A stretch of 64,000 nucleotides of DNA, taken from assembly GCA_021413965.1 (NCBI GenBank), contig JAIOPI010000024.1:22596-86595 (forward strand), written 5' to 3'. The notes under the pieces were generated by a model. That model had not been told where the DNA came from. It did not search any database and worked only from the letters and a program-made list of their open reading frames with translations. This document shows positions 45,698-54,726 of this stretch, piece after piece. This DNA comes from Lentisphaerota bacterium. GTDB taxonomy: Bacteria; Verrucomicrobiota; Kiritimatiellia; UBA8416; JAIOPI01. Within the stretch, counting starts at the first letter, position 1, and each line of letters starts with the position of its first letter. Both the position numbers and the translations under genes were made by a program.

Positions 45698-46987
45698 ATG
45701 TCTACCGCTCCCGTAACCTGTCACCCCGGCATCAGCGGGCGTGACCGGCGCAATGCCGGGCTCAACATCGCGGGCGAGTTCATCTGGGGCTTTCAAAGCG
45801 CCTGTGTGGCCCCCATGACCGTGCTGACGCTGTTGCTGCGTCACTACGGCGCCGGCGAGCGCATGCTGGGGTCGCTGACAGCCATCGAGAGCGGGCTGGT
45901 CGTGCTGCCGCAGATGCTGGGGCTCTACCTGTTCCGTTCCCTGCGCGCGCGTAAGCAGCGGATTGTCATCTGGCACCTGTGCATCCCGGTTCCGCTCATC
46001 CTGCTCATGGGCGCGATCGTGCTGACGCTCGATGCACGGGCCTCGCCGGCGGTGGTGCGCTGGCTGCTGCTGGGATGCTACGCCGCGCTCATCACCTCAA
46101 TCGGCATCATTGTCGGCGTCTGGATGGACTGGCTCGCCCACCTGTTCCACACCCGCATCCGCGGCACGGTCATGGGGCTGACCTTCTTTGCCGCCGCCAT
46201 CGGCGGCACGGCGGGCGGGGCGCTGGCGGGGCGCCTCCTGACCTTCGCGCCGGACGCACGCACGTACGGCCTGCTCTACCTGGGCGCGGGCCTGCTCGCG
46301 GCCTGTTCGATCGGCCTGTTCGGCTTCGTCGACGATCCCGCCGACGACGAGGGCGCCGACGACACGCGCTTCTCCATGGCCCAGGTCCTCGACCGCTTCC
46401 GTCACAGTCTCGGGGATCTCAACTTCCGCAATTTTCTGCTGGGCCGCTTTCTGACGGCCTGCGGCTTCTGCGTGGGACCCTTCATCGCCTTGCATTACCA
46501 GAGCGCGGCGGGGGGCGGGTTGTCCGATGGCACGCTGGTGACCTGCGGCGCCTCGGCCACGCTGACGGCGGCCTTGGCAAACATCGTGCTGGGCCGCATC
46601 GGCGACAAGCACGGGCACCGCATCGGCATCATTGTCGGCGCGCTGGCGCAAGTCCTGACGCTCGTGCTCCTGCTGACCGGCCAGGGCCTTGCCTTCTGCA
46701 TCCTCACCTACGCGGCGATGGGCATTTGCGGCGGCGCGGGAATCGTGTCGCACAACAACATGCTCTTTGAAACCTGCCCGCATGATCATCGCCTGGCGCA
46801 CATCACCGTGGGCAATCTGGTCATGGCCGGCCCGCTGTTGACCGCGCCGCTGCTGGCCGGCTGGCTCGCCGAAGCCCAGGGCCTGCGGATGCTCTTCGGC
46901 GCCAGCCTGGCCGTCAGCGTACTGGCCACCGTTTGGCTGATCCGCTTTGTCCGCGACCCGCGCGAAGAACTCCTGAGCGGTATGTAG
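45698..46987 (+). CDS. MFS transporter
   Basis: 429 residues, about twelve hydrophobic helices in two six-helix halves divided by an acidic loop (D-D-P-A-D-D-E-G-A-D-D, about residue 215). Cytoplasmic loop motifs R-S-L-R-A-R-K-Q-R and G-R-I-G-D-K-H-G-H-R resemble motif A of the major facilitator superfamily. Substrate unknown. Its place between the PhyH oxygenase and the rhamnosidase suggests uptake of a rhamnoside or its product, which is inference. Confidence 0.85.
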   Translation: MSTAPVTCHPGISGRDRRNAGLNIAGEFIWGFQSACVAPMTVLTLLLRHYGAGERMLGSLTAIESGLVVLPQMLGLYLFRSLRARKQRIVIWHLCIPVPLILLMGAIVLTLDARASPAVVRWLLLGCYAALITSIGIIVGVWMDWLAHLFHTRIRGTVMGLTFFAAAIGGTAGGALAGRLLTFAPDARTYGLLYLGAGLLAACSIGLFGFVDDPADDEGADDTRFSMAQVLDRFRHSLGDLNFRNFLLGRFLTACGFCVGPFIALHYQSAAGGGLSDGTLVTCGASATLTAALANIVLGRIGDKHGHRIGIIVGALAQVLTLVLLLTGQGLAFCILTYAAMGICGGAGIVSHNNMLFETCPHDHRLAHITVGNLVMAGPLLTAPLLAGWLAEAQGLRMLFGASLAVSVLATVWLIRFVRDPREELLSGM

Positions 46988-47169
46988 ACTGGAGCGCCCG
47001 TCGGACCACCCACCCTGCGCCCCCCGAGATCCCCTCCCCCGGCGGGGTACGTGAAGCGGGGGTGGGTCCCCCCCGGGGGAAGAGCCGCACCCCGTCTCGC
47101 TCCCGCAACCCACTCGACCTCGACACGGCGGCCTGCCATACTGGGCCAACATGAGAGGAGCGTGTCACC

Positions 47170-49899
47170 ATGCGTCGCACCCCAAAGCCCCAAGCCGGCC
47201 CCCCACAGGCCCTGCGTTGCGAGTACCTCCAGAATCCCATCGGCCTTGACGACGCTCAGCCGCGCCTGTCCTGGCAGGTGAGCGACACGCGGCGAGGCGC
47301 CGTCCAGACGGCCTATCAGATCGTCGTGGCCACCTCGATTGATCTCTTGAACGTCGAGGCGCCGGATGTGTGGGATTCGGGCAAGGTGAAGTCCAACGTC
47401 ACCGCCCACATCCCGTACGAGGGGCCGCGCCTGAAGTCCCGCCAGCGCTGCCACTGGATGGTCCGCGTCTGGGACGCCAACGACGTGGCGACTCCCTGGT
47501 GCGCCCCGCAGTGGTGGGAGCTGGGCCTACTGCGCCAGCGCGACTGGGCGGCGCAGTGGATTGGCCTGGCGCGCGGGCCCGCCGAGTCCCCGCTGATCCC
47601 CTGCCCGTACCTGCGCCGGGAGTGGGACGTGCGCGGCCCCGTCACCACCGCCCGGTTGTACGTGACCGCCCTCGGCGTGCACGAGATCACGATCAACGGG
47701 AAACGCGTGTCCGACGCCGCCTTCCTGCCGGGCTGGACGGACTACCGCAAGCGCATCCCCTACCATACCTTCGATGTCACGGCCCTGGTACGCGAGGGGC
47801 GCAATGCCATCGGTGCCATCCTCGGCACAGGCTGGTATGCCGGAAATCTCGCCTGGCTCAAGCAGTTCTACGGCCATCAGCCGCGGCTGCTGCTCCAACT
47901 CGAATTGACGCGCGCGGACGGTTCGCGCCAGCGCCTGGTGAGCGATAACGCCTGGAAGACCGCCACGGGACCATTGCTGCAGTCAGACATGCAGATGGGC
48001 GAAACTTACGATGCGCGGCTGGAGCATCCGGGATGGGACCTGCCTGGCTTCGACGACAGCACCTGGCGGCCGGTCGAGACCGACCCGCTGCTGGATGTGC
48101 CGTTGGACGCGCATGCCGGACCGCCGGTGCGCGCGCTGACCACGCTGCCGGCCCGCTCTCTCAGCGAACCCGTCCCCGGGCGCTATGTGTTCGACCTGGG
48201 CCAGAACATGGTGGGGCACGTGCGCCTGCAGGTGCCCGCCGGACTGCCGGCCGGGACTGAGCTCACCCTGCGGCACGCGGAAGTACTCAACCCCGACGGC
48301 ACGCTCTACACCACCAACCTGCGCACCGCCCTCTCGACGGACCGCTACCTCACGCGCGGCGACGACGAACGCTGGGAGCCGCGTTTCACATTCCACGGCT
48401 TCCGCTACGTCGAGCTCAGCGGCGTCCCCAAGGCCCCGGGGCTCGAAGCCGTCACCGGCATCGTGCAGCACTCTGACCTTGCCTTCACGGGCACGTTTAC
48501 CTGCTCGCATCCGCCGCTGAACCAGCTCCAGCAGAACATCCAGTGGGGCCAGCGCGGCAACTTCTTCGAAGTGCCGACTGACTGCCCGCAGCGCAACGAG
48601 CGCCTCGGCTGGATGGGCGACGCCCAGATCTTCTGCCGCACCGCCTGCTTCAATGCCGACGTCGCCTCGTTCTTCACCCAGTGGATGACGAACGTCGTGG
48701 ACGCCCAGCGCCCCGACGGCAACTTCACCGACGTGGCCCCGGACGTGCTCGACCCGGCCACGAACCACCCCGCCCCCGGCTGGACCGACGCAGGCATGAT
48801 CGTGCCGTGGACCGTCTACCGCTGCTATGGCGACAAGCGCCTGCTCGACCGCCACTACGAGGCCTTCAAGCGCTACATCGCCTGCCTCGTCCAGCGCAGC
48901 CCCGAGTGCATCGGCCCGGATGACGGGTATGGCGACTGGCTGCAGGTGGATACCTTTACGCCCCTCGACCTTATCGCCACGGCCTACTTCGCGCACAGCG
49001 TGGATCTCATGGCCCGCATCGCCGGCGTGCTGGAACGCCACCCCGACGTCCGCCGCTACACCTCCCTGCTGCGCCGCATCCGCCGCGCCTTCCAACGCCG
49101 CTACGTGACGCCCGATGGCCGCATCGTGGGCGACACGCAGGCCGCCTACGTCCTGGCGCTGGCCTTCGACCTGCTTCCCGACGCGCAGCGCGCGGATGCC
49201 GTGCGGCATCTCGTGCACCAGATCAACGACGGGCGCTCGACGGTGTGGCCCTACCACAAGCGCGCGGGCCACCTGTCGACCGGCTTCCTGGCGGTCGACA
49301 AGATCTGCGCGGCGCTGGCCGACGGCGGGCGCCTCGATCTGGCGTACAAACTGCTGCTGAACGAGGACTACCCGTCGTGGCTGTTCCCGGTGAAGAACGG
49401 CGCCACGACCATCTGGGAACGCTGGGATGGCTGGACGCCGGAAAAGGGCTTCCAGGACCCCGGTATGAATTCCTTCAACCACTACGCCTACGGCGCGATC
49501 GGCGAATGGCTTTATCAGACCGTGGCCGGGCTCGACCTCGCGGACGACGGCGCCGGCTACACGGCCCTCCGCATCCACCCGCGCCCGCCGCCGCCGGGCC
49601 CCGACGGCAAGCTGCCGCTCACGCAGGCCGCCGCCACGTATGACGCGCCCACCGGCCGCATTCACAGCGGCTGGAAAATCGACCACGGCCAGTTCGCCCT
49701 GGACGTCACGATCCCCGCCAACGTGCGCGCCACCGTGACGCTGCCCGGCGCCACCCGCACCGCCGTCACGGAAACCGGCGTGCCGCTGACGGAAGCCGAT
49801 GGCATCATCCGCGCCTGGGACGATGCGGATGGCGTGCAGTGCGAGGTGGGCGCCGGCAAGTATCGCTTCGCCTGGCGGCTCACCGCGTCGAAAGGATGA
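47170..49899 (+). CDS. GH78 alpha-L-rhamnosidase
   Basis: 909 residues with no signal peptide, so probably intracellular. Domain order follows the family: N-terminal Ig-like domain with L-S-W-Q-V and S-G-K-V (about 1-115), a beta-jelly-roll domain (A-Q-W-I-G...W-T-D-Y-R-K-R-I-P-Y-H-T-F-D-V-T, about 120-330), a concanavalin-like domain, the (alpha/alpha)6 barrel, and a C-terminal beta domain. The active-site block T-D-C-P-Q-R-N-E-R-L-G-W-M-G-D lies near 471-485, where most members have D or E instead of N. It should release alpha-L-rhamnose from rhamnosides. AGGAG lies upstream. The archease gene follows after seven bases. Confidence 0.92.
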   Translation: MRRTPKPQAGPPQALRCEYLQNPIGLDDAQPRLSWQVSDTRRGAVQTAYQIVVATSIDLLNVEAPDVWDSGKVKSNVTAHIPYEGPRLKSRQRCHWMVRVWDANDVATPWCAPQWWELGLLRQRDWAAQWIGLARGPAESPLIPCPYLRREWDVRGPVTTARLYVTALGVHEITINGKRVSDAAFLPGWTDYRKRIPYHTFDVTALVREGRNAIGAILGTGWYAGNLAWLKQFYGHQPRLLLQLELTRADGSRQRLVSDNAWKTATGPLLQSDMQMGETYDARLEHPGWDLPGFDDSTWRPVETDPLLDVPLDAHAGPPVRALTTLPARSLSEPVPGRYVFDLGQNMVGHVRLQVPAGLPAGTELTLRHAEVLNPDGTLYTTNLRTALSTDRYLTRGDDERWEPRFTFHGFRYVELSGVPKAPGLEAVTGIVQHSDLAFTGTFTCSHPPLNQLQQNIQWGQRGNFFEVPTDCPQRNERLGWMGDAQIFCRTACFNADVASFFTQWMTNVVDAQRPDGNFTDVAPDVLDPATNHPAPGWTDAGMIVPWTVYRCYGDKRLLDRHYEAFKRYIACLVQRSPECIGPDDGYGDWLQVDTFTPLDLIATAYFAHSVDLMARIAGVLERHPDVRRYTSLLRRIRRAFQRRYVTPDGRIVGDTQAAYVLALAFDLLPDAQRADAVRHLVHQINDGRSTVWPYHKRAGHLSTGFLAVDKICAALADGGRLDLAYKLLLNEDYPSWLFPVKNGATTIWERWDGWTPEKGFQDPGMNSFNHYAYGAIGEWLYQTVAGLDLADDGAGYTALRIHPRPPPPGPDGKLPLTQAAATYDAPTGRIHSGWKIDHGQFALDVTIPANVRATVTLPGATRTAVTETGVPLTEADGIIRAWDDADGVQCEVGAGKYRFAWRLTASKG

Positions 49900-49906
49900 G
49901 GGACCC

Positions 49907-50332
49907 ATGCGCCGCCCGGCCTGGCTTGAGCCCGTGGATCACACGGCGGACGCCGGGTTCGTCGTGGGTGCTGCCACGCTGCCCCAGCTGTTCGAGCGGG
50001 CGGCGCGGGGGCTCTTCGCCTTGATCGGGGACTTGGACACCGTACGAGGCATCGACGAGGAATGCATCGCGATCACCGCGCAGGATTTGCCGGCCCTGAT
50101 GGTGCAGTGGCTCTCGGAACTCAACTACCGCCACCAGACCCTGCAACGCGTCTACGGACGATTCGCGGTCGAGTCCGTGACCCCCACGTCCCTCACCGCC
50201 CGCGTCCGGGGCGAACCCATCGATCGCGCCCGCCACCGTCTCTACACGGAGGTGAAAGCCATCACGTTTCACGGCCTGCAAGTGGACCAGGTCGGCCGCC
50301 GCTGGCGGGCCCGGGTGATTGTCGACCTGTGA
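49907..50332 (+). CDS. Archease
   Basis: 141 residues from ATG 49907. The archease pattern is complete: E-P-V-D-H-T-A-D-A-G-F near the N-terminus, F-E-R-A-A-R-G-L-F-A-L, L-M-V-Q-W-L-S-E-L-N-Y, and the C-terminal E-V-K-A-I-T-F-H-G-L...R-V-I-V-D-L. Archease activates the GTP-dependent RNA ligase RtcB and broadens its nucleotide use; the acidic residues that bind metal are kept. RtcB is encoded 146 bases downstream, which agrees with the known partnership. Confidence 0.93.
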   Translation: MRRPAWLEPVDHTADAGFVVGAATLPQLFERAARGLFALIGDLDTVRGIDEECIAITAQDLPALMVQWLSELNYRHQTLQRVYGRFAVESVTPTSLTARVRGEPIDRARHRLYTEVKAITFHGLQVDQVGRRWRARVIVDL

Positions 50333-50478
50333 CGACAAGGGAAAAAGGAATAGGGTTCGGAAACGGCACCCGGCAGAGGGGAGCCAGCCGCACCGGCCAA
50401 TCGTTCGCGACGATAGACCGCCGCTCTGACACCTGAGTCCCAAACCCTGAACACGACTCCCTGAACCCGGCGCCAAAC

Positions 50479-51921
50479 ATGAATCGCTCCCGCCTCAACA
50501 AGTTGTCCGACACCCTCTGGGAAATCCCCCCGACGGGTGGCATGCGGGTCCCGGCGCACCTCTATGCCACGGAGCGCATGATTGACACCATCCTGGCGGA
50601 TAACGCACCGGAGCAGGCCGCCAACGTGGCGCACCTGCCCGGCATCGTCCGCGCCTCGCTCGCCATGCCCGACATCCACTGGGGCTATGGGTTCCCCATC
50701 GGCGGCGTGGCAGCCTTCGATGCGCACGACGGCGTCATTTCGCCCGGCGGCGTCGGCTACGACATCAACTGCGGCGTCCGGCTCATGGCCTCGCCCCTGA
50801 CGCGACAGGACCTCGGCCCGCACCTGCGACGGCTCGTGGAGGAACTCTTCCGGCGCGTACCCAGCGGCGTCGGTTCGGCCGGACCGCTGAAACTGACGCC
50901 GAAACAGATGCGCCAGGTGGCGGTCGAGGGGGCGGGGTGGGCCCTGCGCCAGGGCCACGGAACCCCGGGCGACCTCGCGTACATGGAGGAGCACGGCTGC
51001 ATCGGCGGCGCGGATCCGCAGCGCGTCTCCGAGCGGGCCTACGAGCGCGGAGCCGGCCAACTCGGCACGCTCGGCTCCGGCAACCACTTCCTTGAAATCG
51101 GCTACGTCTCCGAGATCGATGACGCGGCGGCGGCACGCACGCTGGGACTCGCCCTGGACCAGTTGACCGTGATCATCCACACAGGCTCCCGCGGCTTTGG
51201 CCACCAGACCTGCGAGGACTACCTCGGCCTCATGGACCGGGCGGTGGGCAAGTACCGCATCGCGCTACCCGACCGGCAGCTCGCCTGCGCGCCCATTCAC
51301 TCCGAGGAAGGCCAGGCCTACCTCGGCGCGATGCGCTGCGCCATCAACTACGCCTTCGCCAACCGCCAGGTGATCGCGCACCGTGTGCGGGAAGCGTTCG
51401 CCGCCGTGCTGGGCCCCGGCGCGGGCTCCGCCGCCCTGCGCACCGTCTACGAAGTGGCTCACAACATTGCTAAGTTTGAAACACACGACGTCAACGGCGA
51501 AAGCCGGAAAGTCTGCGTGCATCGCAAGGGCGCGACGCGTGCCTACGCGCCCGGCCGGCCGGAAGTCCCCGCCGCCTATCAGGCCATCGGCCAACCCGTG
51601 CTCATTCCCGGCGACATGGGGCGCTATTCCTACGTCCTGACCGGAACGCCCCGCGCCATGGCCGAGACCTTCGGCAGCACGTGCCACGGGGCCGGGCGCG
51701 CCATGAGCCGGCACCAGGCGCTCAAGGCGGGCCGCGGCCGCGACTTGCTGCGCGAACTCGCCGGCCGCGGCATCGTGGTTCAGGCCCAGGACCGGCGCAC
51801 CCTGGCCGAAGAAATGCCTGACGCCTACAAGGATGTCGCCGTTGTCGTCGATACCTGCGCCCGGGCCGGCCTCTCGAACAAAGTCGCCCAATTGAAACCG
51901 CTCGGGTGCGTGAAAGGGTAG
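50479..51921 (+). CDS. rtcB: RNA-splicing ligase RtcB
   Basis: 480 residues. The metal-binding D in G-V-G-Y-D-I-N-C-G-V-R, the H-x-G-S-R-G-F-G-H-Q block, and the guanylylated His in T-C-H-G-A-G-R-A-M-S-R are all present. It joins 3'-phosphate or cyclic-phosphate RNA ends to 5'-OH ends using GTP and Mn2+, in RNA repair or splicing. The C-terminus ends in A-Q-L-K-P-L-G-C-V-K-G as in canonical members. Forms a pair with the archease gene. No sigma-54 regulator RtcR is adjacent. Confidence 0.95.
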   Translation: MNRSRLNKLSDTLWEIPPTGGMRVPAHLYATERMIDTILADNAPEQAANVAHLPGIVRASLAMPDIHWGYGFPIGGVAAFDAHDGVISPGGVGYDINCGVRLMASPLTRQDLGPHLRRLVEELFRRVPSGVGSAGPLKLTPKQMRQVAVEGAGWALRQGHGTPGDLAYMEEHGCIGGADPQRVSERAYERGAGQLGTLGSGNHFLEIGYVSEIDDAAAARTLGLALDQLTVIIHTGSRGFGHQTCEDYLGLMDRAVGKYRIALPDRQLACAPIHSEEGQAYLGAMRCAINYAFANRQVIAHRVREAFAAVLGPGAGSAALRTVYEVAHNIAKFETHDVNGESRKVCVHRKGATRAYAPGRPEVPAAYQAIGQPVLIPGDMGRYSYVLTGTPRAMAETFGSTCHGAGRAMSRHQALKAGRGRDLLRELAGRGIVVQAQDRRTLAEEMPDAYKDVAVVVDTCARAGLSNKVAQLKPLGCVKG

Positions 51922-51974
51922 CCCGCCAGGCAGGCAAGTGACGCCGCCTGCCGGCCACCGCGTTGACAGAAGCG

Positions 51975-52003
51975 TTGCATTTCGACACCCCGCGGAGTAC
52001 TAG
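51975..52003 (+). promoter_or_regulatory. Predicted promoter of the receiver-domain gene
   Basis: TTGCAT (51975..51980), 17 bases, TACTAG (51998..52003), nine bases before ATG 52013. A second -35-like TTGACA lies at 51963..51968. Confidence 0.3.
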
Positions 52004-52012
52004 GGCTTTGTC

Positions 52013-52408
52013 ATGGCACGCATTCTCCTGGTGGAAGACAACGAGATGAACCGCGACATGCTGCGGCGCCGACTGGAGCGCCACGCACACTCGGTCATCC
52101 TCGCGACGAACGGTCAGGAAGCGCTGGAACTGACTCGCGCGCACCGGCCGGATATCGTGCTCATGGATCTCGGCCTGCCCATCGTGGACGGCTGGACCGT
52201 GATCCGCATCCTGAAAGGCGACGCCGCCACGCATGCCATCCCGATCATCGCCCTGACGGGCCACGTCATGGCCACCGACGAGATGCGGGCGTTCGAATCC
52301 GGTTGTGATGCCTTTCACCCCAAGCCTGTCGATATGCCCGCCTTGCTAAGTGAAATTACGCGCCTCACGCCCCCGCCCCCTGCCACGCTCACCGTCACGC
52401 CAACGTGA
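52013..52408 (+). CDS. Stand-alone response-regulator receiver protein
   Basis: 131 residues, a single REC domain of the CheY/DivK type: acidic pair E8-D9, phosphoacceptor D52 (V-L-M-D-L-G-L-P), the conserved Thr in A-L-T-G-H-V, and the Lys in F-H-P-K-P-V. A short Pro/Thr tail and no output domain, so it must act by protein contact or phosphotransfer. The histidine kinase encoded at 55339..56964 has no receiver of its own and is a plausible partner. Confidence 0.9.
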   Translation: MARILLVEDNEMNRDMLRRRLERHAHSVILATNGQEALELTRAHRPDIVLMDLGLPIVDGWTVIRILKGDAATHAIPIIALTGHVMATDEMRAFESGCDAFHPKPVDMPALLSEITRLTPPPPATLTVTPT

Positions 52409-52456
52409 TCAGACCCGGCCGGCTCGCGCGCGCCCTGCATTCGAGACGTTTTTTCC

Positions 52457-52485
52457 ATGACAACCCGCCTCTGCCTGCCTAGACT
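52457..52485 (+). promoter_or_regulatory. Predicted promoter of the TonB-receptor/yfiR/kinase operon
   Basis: ATGACA (52457..52462), 17 bases, TAGACT (52480..52485). Confidence 0.4.
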
Positions 52486-52539
52486 GCCGGCTAGGGAAAC
52501 CGTTTCACCTGACCCGTCCAACGCGAAAGGTTGAGGCCC

Positions 52540-54726
52540 ATGTTTCCGAAACCCGCCTGCTGGCCGTGCCGGATAGTCTGTCTGATGCTGCTCGCAACCG
52601 TCGCCCCGGTGGCGGTCGCCAGCGGCACCAACGATTCCCCAAAAAGCGCCGCCCACCTCAAGGAACTGACCATTGAGGAGCTGATGGCCGTCGAGGTGTC
52701 GACCGTCACCACAGCCTCGCGGCGCGAGGAGACCACGCTCGAAGCGCCGGGAACGGTCATCGTGATTGACCGCCGTCAGATCGAGCGGCGCGGATATATG
52801 ACGCTGGTGGATGTGCTGCGCGATCTGCCCGGCATCGACCTCAGCCCAAACTTTTTCAGCGAGATCGGCACCCAGGTGGCCATCCGCGGCATTTCCGGAA
52901 ACAACAAGGTGATCGTTCTGGTCAACGGCATGCGGATCAACCCGCCCGGCGGCGAGTACTACCCGCTGCGCACCGACCTGAGCGTCCGGCATGCGGAGCA
53001 GATCGAAGTCATCTACGGCCCGGGCTCCACGCTTTACGGCAAGGACGCCGTGGCCGCCGTCATCAACATCATCACGGAAACGCCGAAGCAGAACATGGGC
53101 GAAGTGTCGGCGGCCGCGGGGCCGGATCACACGCAGCAGGGCTGGGGCACCGTGGGCGGCCTCTTCGGCGACGATCATCAATTCAGCTTTCTCGGCCACG
53201 TCTACTACTTCCACTCCGATCTGACCGATGTCGACCACCACTACCCGGATTGGTGGGCGCCGTACCGGGAAATCGCCGCGCCCAAGGGATCCGGGACCAC
53301 GCCCAACCGGCTCGACGACGGCCTCAACATGCTCTTCCGCCTCGAAGCGCCCGACACGTCGCTGCAGATTTTCCAGCGCGTCTCGCGTCGCAGCAGCTCG
53401 GAAGGCTTCTCCACCATTCTCGGCTATGCGCCGGAAGCCCGCTGGGAGGATATGTCCACCGTCATCCAGGGGGAGCACACGATGCCGATCACGGAAAAGA
53501 CCCTGCTGGAATCCTCGCTCACCTACAACCGCTACGAAATCGATCCCGACTCGCGATACGTCTTTCCGTCGGACGACAAGACGTGGTTCTACGATGATTA
53601 CAAGTATGGCCTTGGCACGGGGGCCAGCATCGAGGAGACGCTGCGCGTGGACGTCAGCCCGACCGTCAAGCTGCTGGCCGGCGGCATCGCCTCGTCCTAT
53701 ACCGTCACCCCGAAATCCACCGTCCCCGGCGGGGCCGACACGTCACGCGATATCAGCTCGCAGGCGGGCAGCTTCGTCTACTTCACGGAAAAGGGGAACC
53801 CGGCCACCCGGCAGGAAATCCGGCGGGCGGTAACGCTGACATACCAGACCTATGAGGGCTATGCCGAGTCGGCCTGGCAGTTCCTGGAGGATTGGAAAGT
53901 CATTGGCGGTCTGCGAAGCACCTACGACACACGCTACAGCGACACGCCCCTGTCGCCGCGCTTTTCACTGATTCACAATGTGAACCGGCACGTCACCGCC
54001 AAGTACACGTTCACCAAGGCGTACGTCGAGCCGGCCGCCTATTTCGGCAACGCGCCCTATGACAACGGCGCGATTCTCAACACCTCGAATCCGGACCTGG
54101 AACCCGAGGAGGCCCAGTCCCATGAGATCGGGCTCAATTACGTCGATGATCACTTCCACTGCGGCATCAGCGGCTACAGCACGCGCCAGGAAAACCGGTT
54201 GCTGGTCGCGGACTCCATCATGCCGCAGACCATTCTGATCGATCCGGTCTACATGGAGGACGGCTCGACGCGCATCCTGGGGCACACGGTGAACAGCGGT
54301 GACAGCGAATACCGCGGCGTCGATCTTTACAGCGAATGCCAATTCGGCAAGTGGAGCCCCTGGTTCTCCTACTCCTACGTCGAGGCCGCCGAGGACGGGT
54401 CGTGGAACTCGGCCGCGCTGGCCGGCTTGTCCGCCCACCAGGGACGCCTGGGAACCACGTGGGCGCCCTTCGAACGGCTGCTGCTCACGCCCAGCTTCTC
54501 CATCCGCTCACGCCCGGAGGCGGTGAAGGCCGGCGCCCTGGATTCTGAACTCGACACGCCCTGGCAGCTCGATTTCTACGCCCAATACCGCCTCACCGCG
54601 CAAGCCGATCTCTTCACCATGCTCTACAACGTGACGGACCACGAGTACGCACTCGCCGGCGTTACCGGCGATGCCGTTCCTCAGGAAACCTTCCACGGCA
54701 TGGCGGGCGTTAAGGTTCGCTTCTAA
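52540..54726 (+). CDS. TonB-dependent outer-membrane receptor
   Basis: 728 residues from ATG 52540. Signal peptide (to about residue 28), a short segment E-L-T-I-E-E-L-M-A-V-E-V-S-T-V-T in the TonB-box position, the plug domain (about 60-170: A-P-G-T-V-I-V-I-D-R, L-P-G-I-D-L, V-A-I-R-G-I-S-G-N-N-K-V, Y-G-P-G-S-T-L-Y-G-K-D-A-V), then a beta-barrel ending in F-H-G-M-A-G-V-K-V-R-F with the terminal aromatic residue required for assembly. The substrate is unknown. Start of yfiR overlaps the stop, so it belongs to a signalling operon and may act as sensor as well as transporter. Confidence 0.9.
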   Translation: MFPKPACWPCRIVCLMLLATVAPVAVASGTNDSPKSAAHLKELTIEELMAVEVSTVTTASRREETTLEAPGTVIVIDRRQIERRGYMTLVDVLRDLPGIDLSPNFFSEIGTQVAIRGISGNNKVIVLVNGMRINPPGGEYYPLRTDLSVRHAEQIEVIYGPGSTLYGKDAVAAVINIITETPKQNMGEVSAAAGPDHTQQGWGTVGGLFGDDHQFSFLGHVYYFHSDLTDVDHHYPDWWAPYREIAAPKGSGTTPNRLDDGLNMLFRLEAPDTSLQIFQRVSRRSSSEGFSTILGYAPEARWEDMSTVIQGEHTMPITEKTLLESSLTYNRYEIDPDSRYVFPSDDKTWFYDDYKYGLGTGASIEETLRVDVSPTVKLLAGGIASSYTVTPKSTVPGGADTSRDISSQAGSFVYFTEKGNPATRQEIRRAVTLTYQTYEGYAESAWQFLEDWKVIGGLRSTYDTRYSDTPLSPRFSLIHNVNRHVTAKYTFTKAYVEPAAYFGNAPYDNGAILNTSNPDLEPEEAQSHEIGLNYVDDHFHCGISGYSTRQENRLLVADSIMPQTILIDPVYMEDGSTRILGHTVNSGDSEYRGVDLYSECQFGKWSPWFSYSYVEAAEDGSWNSAALAGLSAHQGRLGTTWAPFERLLLTPSFSIRSRPEAVKAGALDSELDTPWQLDFYAQYRLTAQADLFTMLYNVTDHEYALAGVTGDAVPQETFHGMAGVKVRF

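Noticed and set aside
46988..47160. GC-rich imperfect inverted repeat between the MFS and rhamnosidase genes
   Set aside because: The arms (around CCACCCACC and GGTGGGT) pair poorly and there is no second copy in the window, so I do not list it as an element.
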